Assembly: GCA_937859855.1 (NCBI GenBank)
Contig: CALMAR010000022.1
Span: forward strand, 2,833-9,896
Length of the DNA stretch: 7,064 nt
Direction: 5' to 3'
DNA from: an uncultured Kineosporia sp.
GTDB lineage: Bacteria; Actinomycetota; Actinomycetes; Actinomycetales; Kineosporiaceae
Shown here: in pieces, positions 1 to 6,136 of the stretch
How the letters are laid out: the number at the start of each line of letters is the position of its first letter
Numbering within the stretch: position 1 is the first letter of the stretch
Position numbers and translations under genes: made by a program
Notes under the pieces: model-generated
Told to the model about the DNA's origin: nothing
The model's database searches: none
Seen by the model: only the letters and a program-made list of their open reading frames with translations

Positions 1-479
1 GCCCCGACCGGGATCAATGTGTCCAGGGCTCGCACGCCGGTCGGCAGTGCATGCTCGACCCGGCGCCGGTGCAACGGGTTCGGCGCGGACGCGTCCACCG
101 GAACGGTCTCGACCTGCGTCAGCCGTGCGCCCCCGTCGATCGGGCGCCCGAGCGGGTCGATCACCCGGCCGAGCAGGCCTTCGCCCGCCGGAACGCGCAG
201 CACATCTCCGCTGGCGGTGACCGGGTCACCGGTCGCCACTCCAGCTGTGGTACCCAGCGGCATGCAGGTGACACCGCTCGCGTTGACCGAGATCACCTGA
301 GCTGGGAGCAGTCCGGCGGCCGTGCTGACCGTGACCAGTTCACCAACCGCGGCACTCAGCCCGCGCACCCCGATGCCGCGCCCCACCACCTCCCCGCCCC
401 GGCCCTCGATCCGGGGCCGGGCGGCCTTGGCCGCAGCCGCCAGCCGGTGCTGCAACTGAGATGCCAGCGCGCTTCTCAC
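1..479 (-). CDS. fliI: FliI, flagellum-specific export ATPase (N-terminal part, cut by window edge)
   Basis: FliI is the F1-like ATPase that, with FliH, docks substrates at the flagellar type III export gate. Only the first 159 codons are present. I translated them by hand from a GTG at 479. After an N-terminal segment rich in Ala and Arg (about 1-25), which in this family binds FliH, comes the beta-barrel domain. It contains GLLGRVIDPLGRPIDGG at 101-117. The run into the ATPase core follows: PL at 135-136, then TGVRALDTLIPVG at 147-159. The Walker A loop, Walker B and catalytic Glu would lie just beyond the left edge. The GTG start overlaps the fliH stop as GTGA and has an AGGAGG 10 nt upstream, which settles the start. 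The GLLGRV..PLG..ID and TGVRALD motifs are shared with other rotary-type ATPases. The Arg/Ala-rich N-terminus and the place after fliH make FliI the clear choice. Confidence 0.95.
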   Translation of the reverse strand, partial: MRSALASQLQHRLAAAAKAARPRIEGRGGEVVGRGIGVRGLSAAVGELVTVSTAAGLLPAQVISVNASGVTCMPLGTTAGVATGDPVTASGDVLRVPAGEGLLGRVIDPLGRPIDGGARLTQVETVPVDASAPNPLHRRRVEHALPTGVRALDTLIPVG

Positions 480-1207
480 GAACGCAGCACCTCCTGCGCG
501 TGAGCCAGGGCCTCGGGCAGGTCCATTCGCAGCCGCTGCGCCGGGGTGAGCGCGACCACGCTGCCCACCGGCACCGCCGGATCGGGCACGATCCGCACGC
601 CTTCGGGTACGTCCTTGATCAAGGCCGTGTCCTGCGGGTGCAGATGCACCACCGCCTGCCCGGGATCGGCCAGTTGTTGCAGCGCGGCCCGGACATTCAG
701 CATCAGCGCATCACTGACGGAGTGCAGTTCACGGGCCAGAATGGCCTGAGCCAGGTGCAGCGCGCCCTCCCCGAGCACGTCGGCCACCTCGGACCACTCG
801 GACTCCGAACGCTGAGAGGTACTGATCGCCGCCTCGGCCAGACTGTTCAGCAGCTGCCGGATCTGAACGGTGGCGGCCTGCCGATCCTGCTCGATCTGCT
901 CAGCTCCGGCGGCCGCCTGTAGCTTGGCCTCTGCGGCGGCGGCCTGCCGGCCCTGGGTCCAGCCAGCGGCATAGCCCTGCGCCCGGGCGGCTTCCCGGGC
1001 CTGCTCGGCGGCGTCCCGGATGACCTGTTCCAGATGCGGGTCGCTGTAGCCCGGGTCCAGAATGCCTTGCTGGAGTGGCCGATCGAGCCGGGCCGGGCGC
1101 ACCGTCGCCTTGGCCGCCGAGGCGTCGATCACCGGGCCGCCGGCCAGCGACTGCACCGGCATCAATCCGGCCGGGAGGGGGCCAGATGCGGTGCGGGGGG
1201 CGCTCAT
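476..1207 (-). CDS. fliH: FliH, regulator/stator of the flagellar export ATPase
   Basis: FliH dimerises, binds the FliI N-terminus, and links the ATPase to the export gate and C-ring. The 243-residue product has a poorly conserved, Pro/Ala-rich N-terminus (1-55). A long helical middle (about 56-125) follows, with the glycine repeat typical of FliH at GYAAGWTQG (G78, G82, G86, a GxxxGxxxG run). The globular C-terminal part is about 135-243. The usual end (a GG turn followed by ID and R motifs) is weak here: GSVVALTPAQRLRMDLPEAL occupies about 215-234. The ATG start overlaps the fliG stop as ATGA, with GAGG 10 nt upstream, so translation is probably coupled. The position between fliG and fliI fixes the call, since sequence alone is moderate. 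It is an F1 b/delta-like stator homologue by family knowledge. Confidence 0.88.
   Translation of the reverse strand: MSAPRTASGPLPAGLMPVQSLAGGPVIDASAAKATVRPARLDRPLQQGILDPGYSDPHLEQVIRDAAEQAREAARAQGYAAGWTQGRQAAAAEAKLQAAAGAEQIEQDRQAATVQIRQLLNSLAEAAISTSQRSESEWSEVADVLGEGALHLAQAILARELHSVSDALMLNVRAALQQLADPGQAVVHLHPQDTALIKDVPEGVRIVPDPAVPVGSVVALTPAQRLRMDLPEALAHAQEVLRS
490..495 (-). promoter_or_regulatory. Ribosome binding site for fliI
   Basis: A perfect AGGAGG on the minus strand, inside the 3' end of fliH, lies 10 nt before the GTG at 479. It supports this GTG as the fliI start. It also means fliI can recruit ribosomes directly as well as by coupling through the GTGA overlap. Confidence 0.7.
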
Positions 1208-2232
1208 TCGACCATCGCCTCATCCGAGCCGCGAGCGATCATAATCTGCCCGGACTGTTCCAGGGCGCGGATCTCCTGCACGATCTTGGCCTGTGATTCC
1301 TCCACCTGGCTGAGCCGGACGGCGCCCAGCAACTCGATCTCCTCGGCCAGGTTCTCGGCCGCGCGGGTGGACAGGTTACGGCTGATCTTCTCCTTCACTG
1401 AAGGCGACACACCCTTCAAAGCCAGTGCTAGATCGGCACTTTCGACGTTGCGCAGGACCAGCTGGATGGCCTTGTCATCCAGGCTCATGATGTCCTCGAA
1501 GATGAACATCTGGGCCCGGACGGTCTCGGCCAGATCGGAGCTGACCGTCTCCAGGCCCTCCAGGATCATCCGCTCGGTCGACCGGTCGGCCCGGTTGATG
1601 ATCGCCACCAGGGGGGCGACGCCGCCGACGCTGGACATCTCCTGCCGGTCGAGCACCGTGGTCATCCGGCGCTCAAGTTCCCGTTCCACCAGCCGGATCA
1701 CCTCCGGGCTGGCCGGTTCCATCGAAGCGATCCGGTAGGCCACGGTGGCCTGTTGCTCGGGCGGCAGGCCGGACAGCACCAGGGCGGACTGCTGAGGTGC
1801 GAGATGGGCCAGCACCAGCGCAATGGTCTGCGGATGCTCGTCACCGAGGAACGACAGCAGCTGGCGGGCGTCGGCCCGGCGGATGCCCTCGAACGGCATC
1901 TCGACCATGCTCGCGCCCAGCCGCTCCATGATCTCGCTGGCCCGATCGGACCCAAGGCTGCCCGACAGCATCTGCCGGGCCATGTCGAAACCGCCTCTGG
2001 CCATCCGAGAAACGGTCTTCAACTCCTTGTGAGCTGAGGACAGCACCGAGTCGGTCTCGTTCGAATCCACATCGCGCAGCTGCACGATCTCCGACGCGAT
2101 GTCCTCGACCATCCGCTCCGGCAGCCGGGACAGGATCTCGGCCGCCCGCTGATGTCCCACCTGGACCAGGAAGATGGCCGCCCGGCGCAGGCCCGCGGCG
2201 GTGGCGGCCGGGGTTGTGGTCGCTACGGTCAT
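1204..2232 (-). CDS. fliG: FliG, flagellar motor switch protein
   Basis: FliG forms the cytoplasmic ring on FliF and its C-terminal domain generates torque against MotA. The 342-residue product has the usual length and three-domain order. The N-terminal domain (about 12-110) binds FliF. The middle domain carries the EHPQT motif (132-136). MFIF at 242-245 matches the MFxF hinge before the C-terminal domain. The torque helix reads STRAAENLAEE. R290, E297 and E298 line up with the charged Arg and two Asp residues known in E. coli FliG (R281, D288, D289), with acid kept as Glu, so motor function looks intact. It begins 3 nt after the fliF stop and its stop overlaps the fliH start. The Shine-Dalgarno is weak (GGAG about 12 nt upstream), so translation is likely coupled to fliF. 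No defects seen. Confidence 0.97.
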   Translation of the reverse strand: MTVATTTPAATAAGLRRAAIFLVQVGHQRAAEILSRLPERMVEDIASEIVQLRDVDSNETDSVLSSAHKELKTVSRMARGGFDMARQMLSGSLGSDRASEIMERLGASMVEMPFEGIRRADARQLLSFLGDEHPQTIALVLAHLAPQQSALVLSGLPPEQQATVAYRIASMEPASPEVIRLVERELERRMTTVLDRQEMSSVGGVAPLVAIINRADRSTERMILEGLETVSSDLAETVRAQMFIFEDIMSLDDKAIQLVLRNVESADLALALKGVSPSVKEKISRNLSTRAAENLAEEIELLGAVRLSQVEESQAKIVQEIRALEQSGQIMIARGSDEAMVE

Positions 2233-2235
2233 CGG

Positions 2236-3804
2236 CTACTTCTGCTCCGCCAGCCAGCCCTGAAGCATCTGGGCGACGTCGTCCGGCTGGCTGTCGACCA
2301 GGGCGGCGACCTCATCGCGCATCTGCTCCTGGCCCGCCGCTGCCTGCGTAATGGCAAGCTGCTGACCGGATTCCAGGGCCATCGGGGCGGGCGGAATCAG
2401 CATCCCGCCGGGCAGATCGCTGGCCGTGGCCTCGATCATCGCGCCGTTGTCCCGCTTCCGGCCGCGCATCAACATGATCAGCACGATCAGCACCAGCAGC
2501 CCGAGCCCGGCCTTCTTGGCCAGTTCCAGGTACTGGCTGGTCTTGGCCGCCTTGTCGGCCTGGGCGATCTGAGCCTTGGCCGCCGCCGCGGCGGTCCCGT
2601 CGAACGGCAGGGCGTCCACCTGGACGGTGTCTCCCCGGGTCGAGTCGAGCCCGACCGCGTTGGCCACCAGCGCCTGCACCCGGGTGGTGTCCACGGTGCC
2701 CGCCGTCTTGGCGTCCAGCACCACCGCCACCGTCATCCGCTTCACCTGGCCCGGTGCGTTGACCGTCTTGGAGACCGTCTTGTCGAGGGCGTTGTTCTTC
2801 GTGTCCTGAGTGCGGGTGTAGCTGCCACTGCCGGACGGCGCCGAGACCGCTGGGGTCGGGATGATCTGGCCGAGCGTCCCGCCGCTGGCATTACCGGAGC
2901 CGCCGCCGTACTGCTCCTGCACGCTGGCCTCGGACAGCGGTGGCGGGGTGGGGGTGGCCTGCGCGTAGGTCTCGCTGGTGCTCTCGGTGCTGTTGAAGTC
3001 CAGCTGGGCATTCACCCGCACCACGCTGTGGCCCGGACCGACGATCTGATCCAGAATCCGCTGCACGGCCTGGTCCATCCGGTCCTCGTACGAGGCGGTC
3101 TGCTCATCCGCCGCCCCGGACGACGAATTTATCGCTCCCGCCCCGGACAGCAGCTTGCCGGTCTGATCAGTCACGGTCACCTGAGCCGGGTCCAGGCCTT
3201 CGACGCTGCCGCCGACCAGGTGGGTGATCGCCGAGATCTGGTCACCGGTCAGTTCGGTGCCCGGGGCCAGCGACAGCAGCACCGACGCCGTGGTCTTCTC
3301 GGCTTCGGTTGAGAAAACGTCCTTTTCGGGAATGGCGAGATGTACTACGGCGGTGTTGACGCCGTCCATGGCCTCCAGGGTCTTAGCCAGTTCGCCCTCC
3401 AGGGCCCGCCGGTAGGCCACGTTCTGCTGGAAGTCGGTCGCGGTGATGCCCTGCTTGTCCAGCAGTTGCCAGCCACCCTCAGAATCCCCGGGAGTCAAGC
3501 CTTTTCCGGACAGCTCGACCCGCAGGTTGTAGACCTGGTCGGCTGGGACCAGCACGGTCCCGCCGCCGCCGGTGAGCTTGTACTTGACGCCGTCCGCGGT
3601 CAGCTGCTCGACCACCGCACTGGCATCGGTACCAGACAGGTTGCCGTACAACGGGGTCCAGGTGGGCTGGGCGATCCACCGGCTCAGCGCGACGGCACCC
3701 AGGACCAGGGCCAGCCCGACCACGATCACGACGCTGCGCTGCCCGGAGGTGAATCCGGACATGAACCCCCGGGCCCGATCGAGGACACCATTGATCCGGC
3801 TCAT
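2236..3804 (-). CDS. fliF: FliF, flagellar MS-ring protein
   Basis: FliF assembles the inner-membrane MS ring on which the motor and export apparatus are built. The 522 residues show a first membrane helix at about 24-44, then ring-building motifs including TPLYGNLSGTD (50-60) and PEKDVFSTEAEKTTASVLL (159-177). A low-complexity Ser/Thr/Gly/Pro stretch (about 272-330) corresponds to the variable collar region. A second membrane helix lies at about 432-447 (GLGLLVLIVLIMLM), followed by an RGRKR stop-transfer. The tail, EVAALVDSQPDDVAQMLQGWLAE at about 498-520, is the segment that binds the FliG N-terminus. The ATG start follows a 37-nt spacer after fliE. No good Shine-Dalgarno is visible before it, only GC-rich palindromes, but the N-terminal alignment and the early membrane helix support this start. 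It ends in TAG, 3 nt before fliG. Confidence 0.97.
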   Translation of the reverse strand: MSRINGVLDRARGFMSGFTSGQRSVVIVVGLALVLGAVALSRWIAQPTWTPLYGNLSGTDASAVVEQLTADGVKYKLTGGGGTVLVPADQVYNLRVELSGKGLTPGDSEGGWQLLDKQGITATDFQQNVAYRRALEGELAKTLEAMDGVNTAVVHLAIPEKDVFSTEAEKTTASVLLSLAPGTELTGDQISAITHLVGGSVEGLDPAQVTVTDQTGKLLSGAGAINSSSGAADEQTASYEDRMDQAVQRILDQIVGPGHSVVRVNAQLDFNSTESTSETYAQATPTPPPLSEASVQEQYGGGSGNASGGTLGQIIPTPAVSAPSGSGSYTRTQDTKNNALDKTVSKTVNAPGQVKRMTVAVVLDAKTAGTVDTTRVQALVANAVGLDSTRGDTVQVDALPFDGTAAAAAKAQIAQADKAAKTSQYLELAKKAGLGLLVLIVLIMLMRGRKRDNGAMIEATASDLPGGMLIPPAPMALESGQQLAITQAAAGQEQMRDEVAALVDSQPDDVAQMLQGWLAEQK

Positions 3805-3841
3805 AGGGCGCCCGGCCAGCGGCCTTCAGCCGCGCGCGCGG
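3805..3841 (-). other. GC-only spacer between fliE and fliF with short palindromes
   Basis: This is the largest gap inside the operon. On the minus strand it starts right after the fliE stop with the perfect palindrome CCGCGCGCGCGG (3830-3841), an alternating purine-pyrimidine run. GGCC-GCT-GGCC follows, then the palindrome GGGCGCCC (3806-3813) directly before the fliF ATG. No AGGAGG-like site is present. It could fold into small hairpins that affect fliF translation or RNA processing. This is inference from sequence only. Confidence 0.45.
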
Positions 3842-4234
3842 TCACAGCGACATCCTCATGATCTCGTTGAACGCATCCAGCGCCTTGTTCCGGATCGTGG
3901 TGGTCAGTTCGGTCGCGGTCTGGGCCTGGGTGGCGGCGATCACGTAGTCCTGGATATCGGTGAGATCGCCGGTGGCGGCCTGGACCGCCTTGGTCGACGC
4001 CGTCTTGTCCAGCGATTCCAGCTGAGACAAGCTGTTGGAAACCAGATTTCCGAACTCGGCCCCCCGGGTTCCGGTGGCACTGGCGGCGGCGCCGGTGCCC
4101 AGGGCGGACCCGATGCTGTCGGTGCTGGCGGCCCCGGCGCCGGTTCCGGCGGTGACCTGCTGCCGGTACAGGCTGGCCAGCTGGGAGAGGTCGACGCCCC
4201 CGGTGCCGAGCGCGCCGATCGAGGGAACGCTCAT
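3842..4234 (-). CDS. fliE: FliE, MS-ring/rod junction protein
   Basis: FliE is the first axial protein exported. It joins the FliF ring to the proximal rod and is needed for export of later subunits. The family signature is in the C-terminal half: FGNLVSNSLSQLESLDK (61-77), then a helix ending DIQDYVIAATQAQTATEL (93-110), then RNKALDAFNEIMRMSL at the very end (115-130). The last matches the conserved RNK..xAYxEIMxM ending, with Phe in place of Tyr. At 130 residues it is somewhat longer than the usual 100-110. The excess is a Gly/Ala/Thr-rich stretch at about 28-58. The ATG lies 1 nt after the flgC stop, within a GTGAGATG context, so translational coupling is likely. The gene order flgB-flgC-fliE-fliF is the standard one. 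Confidence 0.94.
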   Translation of the reverse strand: MSVPSIGALGTGGVDLSQLASLYRQQVTAGTGAGAASTDSIGSALGTGAAASATGTRGAEFGNLVSNSLSQLESLDKTASTKAVQAATGDLTDIQDYVIAATQAQTATELTTTIRNKALDAFNEIMRMSL

Positions 4235-4235
4235 C

Positions 4236-4631
4236 TCACTTACCCATCTGGATAGCGGCCTGATAGACCGACCGGACCCGGTCGAAGTTGGCCACGTTGG
4301 CCTGGTAGCCGCGTTGAGCCATGATCATCGTGCTCATCTGCTCACCCAGGTCGATGTCCGGCTGGCGGACATAACCCTGCCCGTCGGCCAGCGGGTTCTG
4401 CGGGTCGTAGACCAGCCGCCCCTCAGCCGAACCGAGCTTGACCCCCGCGGTGGTCACGCCCGCGCCGACACCGCCGTCCTCCACCGACTGAGCCACCACA
4501 TACCGCGCCTGAAAAGCTTTTTCGTTGGTCGACGTGGTGGTGTTGATGTTCGCGATGTTGTCCGAGATGGCGTCCATCCACAGCTTGTGGACCTCCATGC
4601 CGGAGCCGGTGATGTTGATCGCCTGGAACAT
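4236..4631 (-). CDS. flgC: FlgC, proximal rod protein
   Basis: FlgC is one of the rod subunits between the MS ring and the distal rod. The 131-residue product has both family ends. The N-terminal rod motif reads SGMEVHKLWMDAISDNIANI at 10-29, although the next residues are an odd Thr-rich NTTTSTNEKAF instead of the usual NTRTPEGGAF. The C-terminal region has YDPQNPLADGQGYVRQPDI (75-93), AQRGYQANVANFD (105-117) and a VYQAAIQMG ending. These two ends form the coiled-coil core of all rod and hook proteins. The ATG is 2 nt after the flgB stop, with AAGGGA about 8 nt before it. The product has no signal peptide, as expected for an export-apparatus substrate. It could only be confused with FlgB or FlgG; length and the C-terminal motif point to FlgC. 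Confidence 0.96.
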   Translation of the reverse strand: MFQAINITGSGMEVHKLWMDAISDNIANINTTTSTNEKAFQARYVVAQSVEDGGVGAGVTTAGVKLGSAEGRLVYDPQNPLADGQGYVRQPDIDLGEQMSTMIMAQRGYQANVANFDRVRSVYQAAIQMGK

Positions 4632-4633
4632 GA

Positions 4634-4981
4634 TCAGGATCCCTTGATCGCGGTGTTGATCAGGTTGAACCGGTCACTGGTCGCCCGTAGCGCCAGTTCG
4701 AAGCTCAGCTCGGTCTGCACGCTGGCCACGGTCTCGGCGTCGAGGTCGACGTTGTTGCCGTTGAGGCCGCCGTCGGCCTGGCTGTACGTGGTGACCGGCT
4801 GCACGTTCAGCGGGCTGTCGCCGTTGGCCAGGGCCTGCCGCAGGTCGCCCTCGAAGGTGACGTTGCGGGCCCGGTAGTAGGGCGTGTTGACGTTGGAGAT
4901 GTCCTGGCTGATCGCCGACTGCCGGGCCGAGAGCCCGTGCATGGCGGCCTGCAGCGCGGAGATGGTGACGTCATCGAGCAT
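4634..4981 (-). CDS. flgB: FlgB, proximal rod protein
   Basis: FlgB is a proximal rod subunit and the first gene of the basal-body operon here. The 115-residue product carries the rod signature RQSAISQDISNVNTPYYRAR at 20-39, close to the family form with NIANxxTPxY. VTFEGDLRQAL (41-51) follows, then NNVDLDAETVA (76-86), which is the segment preceding the C-terminal helix. The helix reads ELSFELALRATSDRFNLINTAIKG (91-114). Length is normal. The ATG at 4981 has GAGGGG 9 nt upstream. A sigma-28-like promoter sits about 105 nt upstream, and a 330-nt non-coding gap separates the gene from the fliD-fliS module. flgC begins 2 nt after the stop. Confidence 0.95.
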   Translation of the reverse strand: MLDDVTISALQAAMHGLSARQSAISQDISNVNTPYYRARNVTFEGDLRQALANGDSPLNVQPVTTYSQADGGLNGNNVDLDAETVASVQTELSFELALRATSDRFNLINTAIKGS

Positions 4982-4990
4982 GGAGAGCTG

Positions 4991-4996
4991 CCCCTC
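4991..4996 (-). promoter_or_regulatory. Ribosome binding site for flgB
   Basis: GAGGGG on the minus strand lies 9 nt before the ATG at 4981. It is the first ribosome binding site of the basal-body operon and fixes the flgB start. Confidence 0.6.
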
Positions 4997-5085
4997 AGAT
5001 GGCTAACACGTCGAAACTCGAGGTGTTGTCCTTCAGACCAGATCGCCATTCCATGGCGCTGCTGAGCTGTCCTTGCTCACTGTGT

Positions 5086-5112
5086 AAATCGACCTGTCCA
5101 GCAGGCGCTTGA
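5086..5112 (-). promoter_or_regulatory. Candidate sigma-28/WhiG-type flagellar promoter upstream of flgB
   Basis: On the minus strand there is TCAA (5112-5109), a 15-nt spacer, then GTCGATTT (5093-5086). The FliA/SigD/WhiG family consensus is TAAA or TCAA, N15, GCCGATAA. The -35 and the spacing therefore fit, and five of eight -10 positions match (G, C, G, A, T). Transcription would start near 5079, giving a leader of roughly 100 nt before flgB. The site is the only good match I found in the non-coding gap and sits where an operon promoter is expected. No standard housekeeping promoter is evident nearby. This was read by eye, so a chance match cannot be excluded. Confidence 0.5.
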
Positions 5113-5189
5113 GGAGGGCCACCCGTCCGCAACGTCCGTTTCAGCCGTTCGGAGCAGGCCCTTAGCCCAGCCGGGCCACGCCACTTCGA

Positions 5190-5253
5190 GATCGCCAGTT
5201 CAGCCCGCCAAAGTGCGGGAAAGACCGCACAGGAGCGGGCTGAAGTGGTGATC
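5190..5253 (-). terminator. 64-nt nested stem-loop; possible terminator of the fliD-fliS operon or dispersed palindrome
   Basis: The outer arms (5190-5208 and 5235-5253) pair over 19 positions with one G/G mismatch and one G-T pair. Their core is a perfect 10-bp repeat, TTCAGCCCGC with GCGGGCTGAA. Inside, a 4/4 internal loop leads to a perfect 6-bp stem, GTGCGG/CCGCAC (5213-5218 and 5225-5230), with loop GAAAGA. It lies about 60 nt after the fliT-like stop and before the flgB promoter, where a terminator would be expected. No T-run follows it on the minus strand, so it would be a U-less terminator, an RNA-stability element, or a palindromic repeat. The structure is clear; the role is inferred. 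Confidence 0.5.
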
Positions 5254-5267
5254 ACGGGGGAGGAGCG

Positions 5268-5304
5268 GAAGAGCGGCGCAGCGCGGAACTGAAGAGCGGC
5301 GCAG
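5268..5304. repeat. Two copies of a 14-bp direct repeat
   Basis: The sequence gaagagcggcgcag occurs at 5268-5281 and again at 5291-5304, a start-to-start distance of 23 bp (about two helical turns). It sits just downstream of the fliT-like stop and upstream of the stem-loop. It may be an operator pair or a small local duplication. No known binding-site consensus is recognised. Confidence 0.5.
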
Positions 5305-5311
5305 GCAGCGG

Positions 5312-5671
5312 TCAGCCGGAGACGTCGAGGGAGCCGTACCCGGCGCCGGGGCTCGGCTGGCCGAACCGGCGTCCGCCGCTGGAGACCCGGGAGAACTCGG
5401 CGCGCAGTTCCTCCCGCATCGAACGCGCCCGGAACTCCAGCTCGCTGATCCGCTGATAGGCCTGTGCCCACCGGGTCCGCAATATCAGCGGCGGCCTGCC
5501 GTGCGGTGTCTGGACCACCCGGAGCGGTTCGACATCCTGCTGGGCCAGCCCGACCTCGAACTCGTGCATGGCCTGGTCGAGCTCATCGAAGTACTGGGTC
5601 CACTCCAGCAGATCGCCGGTTTCTTCGCCGTCAGGAACGATTTCGGGCAGATCGGAATGTGATTCAGACAT
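5312..5671 (-). CDS. Small FliT-like flagellar protein (function uncertain)
   Basis: This 119-residue acidic protein follows fliS after a 1-nt gap. Its ATG at 5671 has GGAG 9 nt upstream; an in-frame start further up would run deep into fliS and has no site. The N-terminus is acidic (1-20). The middle is helical: LLEWTQYFDELDQAMHEFE (21-39), a short PLRVVQTPHGRPPLIL linker (49-64), then a charged helix, RTRWAQAYQRISELEFRARS (65-84), continuing to about 96. A Gly/Ser-rich tail ends GYGSLDVSG. This helix-linker-helix pattern and the place after fliS resemble the small protein found there in many flagellar clusters and often called FliT, a FliD chaperone. Residue identity is too low for me to assert FliT, so it may be a lineage-specific chaperone. 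It is the last gene before the non-coding gap. Confidence 0.8.
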   Translation of the reverse strand: MSESHSDLPEIVPDGEETGDLLEWTQYFDELDQAMHEFEVGLAQQDVEPLRVVQTPHGRPPLILRTRWAQAYQRISELEFRARSMREELRAEFSRVSSGGRRFGQPSPGAGYGSLDVSG

Positions 5672-5672
5672 G

Positions 5673-6086
5673 TCAGGTCGCTCCGTGCATGCTCGGGTGC
5701 GGTTCATCAGGGGATGGCAGTAGCTCCAGGGCCTGCTTCCAGGCATCCCGCAGCGGCTCCAGCAGCTCACGGCAGGCCACCAGCCGCTCGGGCTGTGGCG
5801 GCATCCGGCAGGCCATCAGCTCCCGCACCAGCCAGAGGTAGACCGCCCGCAACGGCGCGCCCTCCGGCCAGACCTTCTCGTCCAGGCTGGCCCACAGCTC
5901 GAGCAGGATTTCCTGCGCATGCTGCAGACGACGCCCGGTTGTCTCGAAGTCAGCGGTGCGCATGGCGGCTTCGGCGAGGGTGAGATCCAGGATCAGCCGG
6001 TCGTACAGCATGGTGAGCAGGCGCTGCGGCGACGCGGTCTCCGCGGTGACGCTCGCGTAGGCGAGCCCAGCGGTTCCGTAAGCCAT
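5673..6086 (-). CDS. fliS: FliS, flagellin export chaperone
   Basis: FliS binds the C-terminus of flagellin in the cytoplasm, prevents early polymerisation and delivers it to the export gate. The 137-residue product has the family layout. The N-terminal Y/V/T segment is YASVTAETASPQRLLTMLYD (10-29), matching the conserved TASPxxLLxMLYD motif. A helical bundle follows: AEAAMRTADFETTGRRLQHA (38-57), EILLELWASLDE (59-70), LRAVYLWLVRELMACRM (79-95) and LLEPLRDAWKQAL (108-120). Trp and Arg near the end of the last helix are usual. A Pro-rich tail (123-137) is variable. The ATG at 6086 has AAGGAG 5 nt before it. It lies 50 nt after the fliD stop and 1 nt before the fliT-like gene, the usual fliD-fliS-fliT order. 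Confidence 0.95.
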   Translation of the reverse strand: MAYGTAGLAYASVTAETASPQRLLTMLYDRLILDLTLAEAAMRTADFETTGRRLQHAQEILLELWASLDEKVWPEGAPLRAVYLWLVRELMACRMPPQPERLVACRELLEPLRDAWKQALELLPSPDEPHPSMHGAT

Positions 6087-6091
6087 CGTCT

Positions 6092-6097
6092 CTCCTT
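6092..6097 (-). promoter_or_regulatory. Ribosome binding site for fliS
   Basis: AAGGAG on the minus strand lies 5 nt before the ATG at 6086. It is the strongest Shine-Dalgarno in the window and fits high expression of the flagellin chaperone. Confidence 0.65.
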
Positions 6098-6136
6098 CTC
6101 AACTGCTGTGCTTGGAGCGCGGATGATGCCCTTGGG

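Noticed and set aside
1034..1738. Plus-strand open frame (234 codons) opposite fliG and fliH
   Set aside because: It is a Ser/Arg-rich shadow of fliG with no motif.
2152..3312. Long plus-strand open frame (386 codons) opposite fliF and fliG
   Set aside because: It is antisense to two clear flagellar genes. Its product is rich in Arg, Gly, His and Gln with no domain, as expected for a shadow frame in high-GC DNA.
4035..4877. Plus-strand open frame (280 codons) opposite fliE, flgC and flgB
   Set aside because: It covers three well-supported genes on the other strand and shows no recognisable motif.
5040..5197. Short repeat agatcgcca at 5040-5048 and 5189-5197
   Set aside because: Only 9 bp, and similar GATCGCC strings occur elsewhere in this GC-rich window, so chance is likely.
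4995..5471. Minus-strand open frame (158 codons) filling the non-coding gap before flgB
   Set aside because: It overlaps the fliT-like gene by about 160 nt in another frame, runs through the stem-loop and the promoter candidate, and has an Arg/Ala-rich product with no pattern. I treat 4982-5311 as non-coding.
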